Shown here: positions 37,719 to 43,819 of the stretch, in pieces
How the letters are laid out: the number at the start of each line of letters is the position of its first letter
How positions within the stretch are numbered: the stretch's first letter is position 1
DNA from: Saccoglossus kowalevskii
Lineage: Eukaryota > Hemichordata > Enteropneusta > Harrimaniidae
Assembly (NCBI RefSeq): GCF_000003605.2
Contig: NW_003133344.1
Location: forward strand, 805,343 to 849,161
Length of the DNA: 43,819 bases
Direction of reading: 5' to 3'
Notes under the pieces: generated by a model
The model's input: the letters and a program-made list of their open reading frames with translations, nothing else
Database searches by the model: none
What the model was told of the DNA's origin: nothing
Made by a program: the position numbers and the translations under genes

Positions 37719-38820
37719 TATATATTATTCTACCACAGATTTTTAGTAATTTTGTGACATTTATTGATGATGAACGGCGAAACGTTATAACAAACTCGGA
37801 CACGTCAGGAACTGCATGACAAATTAAACTATAATACGTCATGAAGTTCTCGGGCGAGTGACACTGTGTGGTCTAAAGTCGGAACTGGTTCGTTTGTGGA
37901 AATTATTAGTTCGTCAATATTACTGCATTTACTGTGAGACTACTCAGTGAACAGCCAAAAACGAAAAGTTCGAAGCACAATTTGCGATTTGTGGGATAGC
38001 TGGTACATACATCTCAGACAATGGATTGTGGAGACACTCGGAAGCATTTTGTAGAAAGAAGAATTTTAAGCATATAACTTCAGTCCCAAGATACCATGAA
38101 AACAATGAAAAGGCAAAAAAACACAGCTTCTGACAAGAAAAAAACAACAAAGTTGACTGTAACATATCCTTATCCAGACATAGTTTGCAAAGGCTCATGG
38201 GAAGACAAGGGTACGATTACCTACAGCAATTAAAGATGTAATATGGACGGCAAGATGCAATTTTTAGTATTGTTTTCGGATATGTATGTTGAAGATTACA
38301 TTAGACTATGGCTTATCATGAACTTGACACGCTGTTGGAACAATGGAATTTTTTTTAGTTCATGATTAATACTTGTCTAATTTGGTCTACATTATACAGT
38401 ATGTAGTGTATCGAACAACGATATTAGTCTGACCACCAGTAAGAATGGAACGGCAATATTGCATGCAATACGAGACAGTTTTTTTAACAAAATGACTACA
38501 TTTACACAAAGTGTTGCAACAGAAAACAATGGTTACATTTTCGTTCGTATTGCATCTTGAAACTTTTCAAATCAGCAATAGTTGCGATTGTAGCAATGTG
38601 CACAAACCGGGAACCAATTAATAGCCTGTTTCTGAAATATCCCAAAATGTGCAATAAAGTTTGCAATAAAGGGTTGTTTACTACTTTACATCAAGTAATT
38701 AGTGAGTTAATAAATTTCATACTTTCAATGAGTTTGATAATGACACACATGTAAGATCTGGTTCCGAAAATTTCAAAATGCATTTCAAAAACCATAAAGG
38801 TGCCAAATCAAAAATCAAAG
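37719..38820. other. non-coding stretch across the CpG boundary
   Basis: No gene recognised. A 68-codon plus frame (37,613-37,819) and an 84-codon minus frame (37,944-38,198) are within chance length. The CpG frequency starts to fall here. Confidence 0.45.
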
Positions 38821-39515
38821 AAGATCGAACGTGTTTCAGATATGATGAACATAGAGTCAAACATGTTTTCTGATATGAAGAACATAGAGTGGAACACGTT
38901 TCAGATATGAAGAACATAGAGTCGAACATGTTTCAGATATGAAGAACATAGAGTCGAACATGTTTCAGATATGAAGAACAGAGTCGAACATGTTTCAGAT
39001 ATGAAGAACATAGAGTCGAACATGTTTCAGATATGAAGAACATAGAGTCGAACATGTTTCAGATATGAAGAACATAGAGTCGAACATGTTTCAGATATGA
39101 AGAACATAGAGTCGAACATGTTTCAGATATGAAGAACATAGAGTCGAACATGTTTCAGATATGAAGAACATAGAGTCAAACATGTTTCAGATATGAAGAA
39201 CATAGAGTCAAACATGTTTCAGATATGAAGAACATAGAGTCGAACATGTTTCAGATATGAAGAACATAGAGTCGAACATGTTTCAGATATGAAGAACATA
39301 GAGTCGAACATGTTTCAGATATGAAGAACATAGAGCTGAACATGTTTCAGATATGAAGAACATAGAGCTGAACACGTTTCAGATATGAAGAACATAGAGC
39401 TGAACACGTTTCAGATATGAAGAACATAGAGCTGAACATGTTTCAGATATGAAGAACATAGAGCTGAACATGTTTCAGATATGAAGAACATAGAGTCAAA
39501 CATGTTTCAGGTATG
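38821..39515. repeat. 32-bp minisatellite, 22 units
   Basis: Twenty-two units with consensus ATAGAGTCGAACATGTTTCA plus AGATATGAAGAAC in register. The period is 32 bp throughout, with one unit shortened by two bases near 38,981. Unit variants are blocked: GAGTCGAAC in the middle, two GAGTCAAAC, then five GAGCTGAAC near the right end, which indicates local amplification. Since 32 is not a multiple of three the array is not coding. Eighteen of the 22 units contain RRRCWWGYYY (GAACATGTTT or AAACATGTTT); four have CGTG or CACG variants. The units are joined directly with no spacers. Confidence 0.97.
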
Positions 39516-39733
39516 AAGAACATGGAATTATCAGTTAAATTTCCAAATTCTCATAAAGGTTATCCCCCATTGGTCAAAAAACATCCTTTTCTGGAAATGT
39601 AAAAAAACAAAATGACCACCACCAGTGACCCTGCATGTACTATCATACAAAATCCGAAGAAAAGTGATTTATGTTTATGCAAAAAATATATGAAGCATTG
39701 AAATTAGGATTGATTGGGAAGAAAATGTGGAAA

Positions 39734-39945
39734 TACTGTAAAATTACTAATTTTCACTGGGTTTAAATTTCACTGATTTACCATTTCAGGCATATTCAGT
39801 GGGTTTTAAATTCATGGTTTCGTCATTTAGATAATGTGTTCTATGCTAAATTTTACATATTCACTGTGTTTTAATTTAGCGCATTTTTCCAGTCAGCGAA
39901 ATAAGCTAAATTAAAACACAGTGAATAATTTCCCCCTTTACAGTA
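39734..39945 (+). mobile_element. MITE family M1, copy B
   Basis: A 212-bp copy with intact ends: TA then CTGTAAA on the left, TTTACAG then TA on the right. It has the same internal order of TTCACTGGGTTT-like motifs as copy A. The TIRs are perfect for seven to nine bases and imperfect for about 45 more. TA on both sides is the expected Tc1/mariner-type target duplication. Confidence 0.8.
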
Positions 39946-41017
39946 TGTCACTTTGAACCATATCAGTTAAAAACATGTCTGAGAAATGACTGCAGAAATT
40001 TAAAACCAAGAATTGAAACATAAACCAACACAACGTACATTAGTAACTCAGCATATCAAATTTTAAAGCGTTGAAATTGTGATTTTCAAGAACTAAAATT
40101 GCTAGACCAAACACACATCACTCACCCAACAACAAAAAACTACCGGTAATTACCAAGTCTGAATCCTAAGCCTATTTCAGTGCATTTTTGTTAATGGCCA
40201 GCAGTCAAAAATATACATCAATCAAAATATACATATACAATTAAAACAGCCACCCAACAGGTACATACCAAGTTTGAAACAAATTGTCTTAGGTCTATTT
40301 TAGTGCATTCTTGGAAACAATAATGGCTGACAGTTGGCCATATTTGATTGGATCAAAAAATCAGTGCCTGTGCACACATAGCTATGTCTTAAATTTGAAG
40401 AGGATCAGCCCAGGTACAAGGTACATATGGATTCACAAGGATTAAGTCATAAGTGTCCATTTTCAAAATTTGTCTTAATTTGGACTGATAACAATTGTGA
40501 CAAATGAGTAAACTTTAAATTACTGTATTGTACTTTCAGAAATATAAGAATATAAATTCATGTGAATATCATACAATAACAAATTTTATGGTAAAATCTT
40601 ACAATCATTAAAAACAAAATAACACAATCTGTATGTACTCTACACTCTTGACACTATAATCATAAGTTATTAAGCATACATTGATATTATTTATTAAAAA
40701 CGCACCTTATTAGTCAGCAAGAACCTACATTTATTATGCATGGCTAGAGTGTGTATTATTATCTTTTTGACAAACATCAGAAAGATGAAGAGACAACAAG
40801 AAATTAAAAAGCATGCCAAACTTGACCTAGGATTTATGCAAATATTTAAAGCACACAATCCAAAATTACTTTGTTATGATCCCAAGTAAGTGAACATTCG
40901 GGTTGTACAAATAAAAATAGATTTCCCATTTGCTGTTTGTATATGCACAGCATGAACAAGTTAACATATTACGCCATATGCATGAAGTGGATTCCACAGA
41001 ATTACATTAATTAAAAA

Positions 41018-41214
41018 ATGTGGGATAAAAATGGCATCAATCTGACTGTCCTTGTTACCCTATTAAGAATCTGGATGTCAAAGTACTTCAGGAACAGTTT
41101 GAGGCTCATGCATGATGATTATAAACAACACGTATTTACAAAATCTGATGCATGTTGCAAACATTCAAGGGAAGTATTTGAATTTTATGATAGAAAGTCC
41201 CAGCCCTCATAGTA
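41018..41214 (+). pseudogene. possible coding relic with one frame change
   Basis: Two frames each read like protein in succession: KNLDVKVLQEQFEAHA (about 41,064-41,113) and then, one frame over, HDDYKQHVFTKSDACCKHSR to a stop near 41,211. A single frameshift near 41,112 would join them. Stops directly upstream and no usable acceptor argue against a functional exon. The family is not recognised, and chance remains possible. Confidence 0.2.
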
Positions 41215-41670
41215 GTAAGTGTTGAACACAAATGTAATTGAAAAGTAGCTATCTCATTATGTTTTGTCTTTGTGAAACATTTTATTCATACAGTGATAAG
41301 AGTCAACTTTAATGATAGAGGACAGTGGTTGTTGTAGCCACATGCATTCAAATGTGTGTAAATAAATGTGTTTGGATGCACATAAAATATCTGATTGCAA
41401 CAGAGTTCAGATACTACTTGCAATTGAACATTAATAAGATGTCGACCCTAGCGATGGGTGAAAGTGCCACAGACTCAAATCCATGGGCATTGACCAGGCA
41501 TGCCCAAGGGTTGTTCAAATGTGTTGTTTTTTAGTACCTGTCAGCCAGAGAAATTGAATTGCTTTATTATTTGCGTTTTTGTATCAATAGAGAGTATACA
41601 TACCATTACTACTCGATGATCACACTTCATCATGTTACCATGTTTATTATGGTTAAATTGGTGATTTGAC

Positions 41671-41706
41671 ATGCAAATATTAATTAGTATGCAAATTAGC
41701 TAATTA
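41671..41706 (+). promoter_or_regulatory. octamer / TAATTA cluster 1
   Basis: ATGCAAAT occurs at 41,671 and 41,689, separated and followed by TAATTA. ATGCAAAT is the POU-domain octamer and TAATTA a homeodomain core. The segment GCAAATTAGCTAATTA is nearly the same as in 42,692-42,709, so both may be pieces of one dispersed repeat. Confidence 0.35.
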
Positions 41707-42690
41707 ATTGAAATTTAGAATTTTCATGAAATAAGTTTTTGCTCACACACGCACAGACAGAATGAAAGATATGCACAAACCAATAGCACAGCACCAAAAC
41801 ATCCCCACTCCCCACCTTTTTTATGTACACATCAGTTGGACCTTTCAGTGCCATCATTTCACCTGTTTTTTTCCTATTTGCAAAATAATCTTGATGAAAA
41901 ATATGTGGTTTTTATTTTATGAATGGTACCTTGTCATTCAAATAATTAATTTTGCATTCGCACTTTGCAAATTTGTGAAAAATCACTCCCAGAAAAAGAT
42001 GAAAACAAAAATGTATAAAAAAATAATGTTATTTTTGCTAAAATTAAACTAAAACAACTTAATTATAAATACCTAATCTGCAATTTCTTGTTACGTTACG
42101 TTGGTGTATATATTGGTCACTGGATGGTACATCAATAGATTTGCAAAGTGTGAATGTAACTTTAAAATGTTTAAAAATTCTCAGTATCTTGAATATTAAT
42201 ATTGTGGTTCACACAATGCATCATGGGAAATGGTAGACATTTTGCATCAAACAAAAGCATGTTTCATTGGAACATTTGATACTGTAGAATAGGTGATGTG
42301 TTAATCCTGGAAGTTCAAAAGTAATGTGATATTCGCTGTCCTATATTCTTGATACTGAGAAGAACAGAACTGTAAATTGCTTTTTTTTAATACATATTCC
42401 GTTTTAAAACAATAAATTCTGATCTATTGCTGAAAAAATAATACAAAATAAGAAATATAACATGCTATATAACAAAATTAAAATTTACATGTGAAAATAA
42501 TCGTACAAGAAATATATACATAAGAAAAAGTTTGATTTCTTTGGCTTTCACTTTTAACCTACAGTTTTGTACTTAAAAACAGAGAACCAGAGAATCTATT
42601 TTCTGATCAATTTATTTTTATAATAATTAGCTCTTATTTCAAGATGATATGTCTTTGTTTTATTTGAAAACTGAAGTAAGGAACTGTTAT

Positions 42691-42740
42691 ATGCAAATGA
42701 GCTAATTAGTATGGACGGTTTGCATCAAAACAGTTATATA
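42691..42740 (+). promoter_or_regulatory. octamer, TAATTA and TATA promoter-like cluster
   Basis: ATGCAAAT (42,691-42,698), TAATTA (42,704), an inverted TTTGCAT (42,719-42,725) and TTATATA (42,734-42,740) occur in order on the plus strand. An octamer about 40 bases upstream of a TATA box is the layout of octamer-dependent animal promoters. A start near 42,765 and a donor-like GAG|GTACAT at 42,866 would bound a short first exon without clear coding. No transcript evidence exists, and the cluster sits in a CpG-poor domain downstream of the minus-strand gene. Confidence 0.25.
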
Positions 42741-42803
42741 CCGCTGTGTGATTGTCAGCATTGATTTGTACAGAGCAGCAAAAAACAACTTGGAAAGCTG
42801 GCA

Positions 42804-42809
42804 TTTATT
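42804..42809 (-). terminator. possible polyadenylation signal
   Basis: AATAAA on the minus strand, about 330 bases past the stop codon of the exon at 43,141-43,280. It is the canonical animal signal, but AATAAA is frequent in DNA this AT-rich and others lie further downstream. Confidence 0.3.
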
Positions 42810-42919
42810 TACAGTGCTGCAGAGAGAAGAGGACAATTTCCATTAGCCTAGAAAGACATATGGAGGTACATGTAACCTTATACATTTTACTGTATTCCTA
42901 CACATTCAGGTAACAAGAT

Positions 42920-43074
42920 CCCATAAGTTACTGATTATTCATACTATTTTGTATATTCAGAAGTTTCTCTGCAATGATACTCCATAAGTTACTGATTGTT
43001 TTGACTTTACTACATTGTGTATTCAGATATCCCTAAGTTACTGATTATTTAAACTATATTGTACATTGAGAAGT
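42920..43074. repeat. threefold imperfect repeat in the 3' flank
   Basis: Three units, each beginning with TAAGTTACTGATT (42,924, 42,984, 43,034) and followed by an AT-rich part ending in CATTGTGTATTCAGA-like sequence. Unit length is about 50-60 bases with several differences. They lie in the presumed 3' untranslated region of the minus-strand gene. Confidence 0.75.
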
Positions 43075-43140
43075 CAATCACACAATCCTAATATCAAGCA
43101 GTAAGTCAGATTTAAAAATGAGGCTCCAGGTAGAATAAAC

Positions 43141-43280
43141 TTAAGATGTGTGAGTGCTTGCTCGTTTATGCTTTCTTTTCTTTAAAACTTTTTTCTTCTT
43201 TCTTGATCTTGCTTCCATAGCAGCTGCAAGTAGTTTAGCCTCCATCTCTTCCTGCTCAATCATCCTATTATTAGCTTTTT
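43141..43280 (-). CDS. last coding exon of a minus-strand gene, basic tail
   Basis: The minus strand has an excellent acceptor: a T-rich tract (TTTTTTGTTTTAATTCCTTTTCAG) ending at 43,281. Then come two bases and 45 codons to a TAA stop at 43,143-43,141. The peptide starts as a charged, likely helical stretch (NRMIEQEEMEAKLLAAAMEA) and continues into a Lys/Arg-rich tail (RSRKKKKVLKKRKHKR) that looks like a nuclear or nucleolar localisation signal or a nucleic-acid-binding tail. Codon choice, the helix pattern and the splice site together make it the best-supported coding sequence here. The gene's other exons lie to the right of the window. The family is not recognised: a coiled-coil or RNA-associated nuclear protein is a guess from composition. 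It sits in the CpG-poor domain, as methylated gene bodies do. Confidence 0.75.
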
Positions 43281-43344
43281 CTGAAAAGGAATTAAAACAA
43301 AAAATGAGCTAACCCCCATCTGATTACATGTTGAATGGCAGGCA

Positions 43345-43672
43345 GTCGTGATTTGAATGGTGACATCTCAGTTTGAATAGTGTACTGACCTGATTTGAAT
43401 GGCGGAAAATTCTGATTTGAATGGCACACAGTATGGATTTAAATGGTGGACTGACATTATTTGAATAGTGAACAGTCCTGAATTTAATAACTGTCCCAAT
43501 TCAAATGGCAAATGGTCTGATTTGAATAGTGCACAGTCCAGATTTGAATAGTGCACAGTCCAGATTTGAACAACAAAGTCTCAATTTGAATGGTGTGAAA
43601 TGCACTGATTTGAACAGCACAAATTCCCGATTTGAATGTTGAACAGCCCTGATTTGAATAGTACACAATCAT
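43345..43672. repeat. 22-bp minisatellite, about 15 units
   Basis: About 15 diverged units of the consensus TGATTTGAATAGTGCACAGT plus CC, period near 22. Adjacent units at 43,519-43,562 are nearly identical and outer units differ at many positions. One unit (about 43,497-43,509) carries ATTCAAAT in the opposite orientation. The minus-strand frames across it simply read the repeat (HYSN-type) and are not genes. It begins about 65 bases upstream of the splice acceptor. Confidence 0.93.
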
Positions 43673-43797
43673 GTGATCTGGAATCATGCAGCATTTGGAT
43701 ATAAACATGTTCAAAATATTTCTCTATGAAGGTTTCCCAATAGTCCCAGTCATCTATATTAGTATGCAATATAATAGTTGTATGTTTGGTATTAATA

Positions 43798-43819
43798 TAC
43801 TGTAAAATGAATAATTTAT
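43798..43819 (+). mobile_element. MITE family M1, copy C (cut by window end)
   Basis: TA followed by CTGTAAAATGAATAATTTAT matches the left end of copies A and B (CTGTAAAATGACTAATTT) and the reverse complement of their right ends. Only 22 bases are visible, so the call rests on the terminal repeat alone. Confidence 0.5.

Larger units (their letters stand above)
39946..42690. other. CpG-poor non-coding stretch
   Basis: It contains an imperfect ~115-120-bp duplication (40,150-40,210 versus 40,266-40,345, sharing TACCAAGT, CTATTT, AGTGCATT and AATGGC in order). It also contains the possible coding relic at 41,018-41,214 and an octamer/TAATTA cluster at 41,671-41,706. Part of it may be the 3' untranslated region or downstream flank of the minus-strand gene. 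Confidence 0.45.
38000..43819. other. CpG-depleted domain
   Basis: Hand counts give about 35 CpG in 37,021-38,040, about 12 in 38,041-38,820, then 6 in 40,021-40,980, 7 in 40,981-42,000 and 7 in 42,001-43,000. A left-hand sample (19,981-21,000) has about 37. A+T content does not change enough to explain this. CpG loss by deamination marks DNA methylated in the germline. In many invertebrates that is transcribed gene bodies, which agrees with the minus-strand gene at the right edge. Confidence 0.75.
43281..43819 (-). other. intron upstream of the last exon (partial)
   Basis: Presumed intron of the gene whose last exon is 43,141-43,280. It extends past the window end. It contains the 22-bp minisatellite and the start of a third M1 MITE. 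No other exon was seen in it. Confidence 0.6.

Noticed and set aside
38821-39515. CRISPR array
   Set aside because: The 32-bp units are joined end to end without unique spacers and the genome is eukaryotic, so this is a minisatellite.
42205-42236. ZNF143-like site on the minus strand (CCCATGATGCATTG)
   Set aside because: Several mismatches to the consensus, and located far inside the presumed 3' flank.

Overview
This is AT-rich (roughly 35-37% G+C) animal nuclear DNA, most likely from an invertebrate. The evidence is isolated exon-like stretches bounded by GT/AG splice signals, a decayed non-LTR retrotransposon, TA-flanked miniature inverted-repeat elements, many micro- and minisatellites, two assembly gaps, and no densely packed genes. 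No species can be named from the sequence. Almost the whole window is intergenic or intronic. The longest open frames (about 100-120 codons) are no longer than chance predicts at this base composition, so open frames alone were not treated as genes.

Layout. 1-252 is a perfect (AAAT)63 array. 253-11,542 is non-coding with short arrays and one copy of a dispersed repeat. 11,543-11,883 is a gap. 11,884-24,135 holds an undecided small frame followed by a hairpin (12,777-12,998), a good candidate minus-strand exon (13,289-13,365), a (TGTAG)n array, a pair of short repeats carrying the palindrome TGACGTCA, two possible tRNA-derived SINE scraps, a tandem pair of TGACGTCA sites and a second dispersed-repeat copy. 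24,136-24,240 is a candidate plus-strand exon resembling the C-terminal end of inter-alpha-trypsin-inhibitor heavy chains. 25,793-26,078 is a reverse-transcriptase relic of a LINE. 27,221-27,335 is the third copy of the dispersed repeat. 29,786-30,050 is a gap with identical 66-bp sequence on both sides, probably a scaffolding artefact. 34,571-34,783 and 36,055-36,197 are weaker minus-strand exon candidates.

The right end differs. At about 38.0 kb the CpG count drops from roughly 35 per kb to 6-7 per kb and stays low to the end. This domain holds the best-supported gene: the last coding exon of a minus-strand gene (43,141-43,280), which encodes a charged stretch followed by a very basic Lys/Arg-rich tail. 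Its upstream intron contains a 22-bp minisatellite and the rest of the gene lies beyond the window. The same domain holds a 22-unit, 32-bp minisatellite whose unit carries a p53-type half-site. Two members of a ~210-bp MITE family lie at 36.6 and 39.7 kb, and a third is cut by the window end. In many invertebrates transcribed units are methylated and lose CpG while intergenic DNA does not, so the right 5.8 kb is probably germline-methylated transcribed DNA and the left 38 kb unmethylated intergenic DNA.

I found no multi-gene system. The observations most worth following up are the CpG boundary, the phased 32-bp array, the three-copy dispersed family, the MITE family and the orphan exons.
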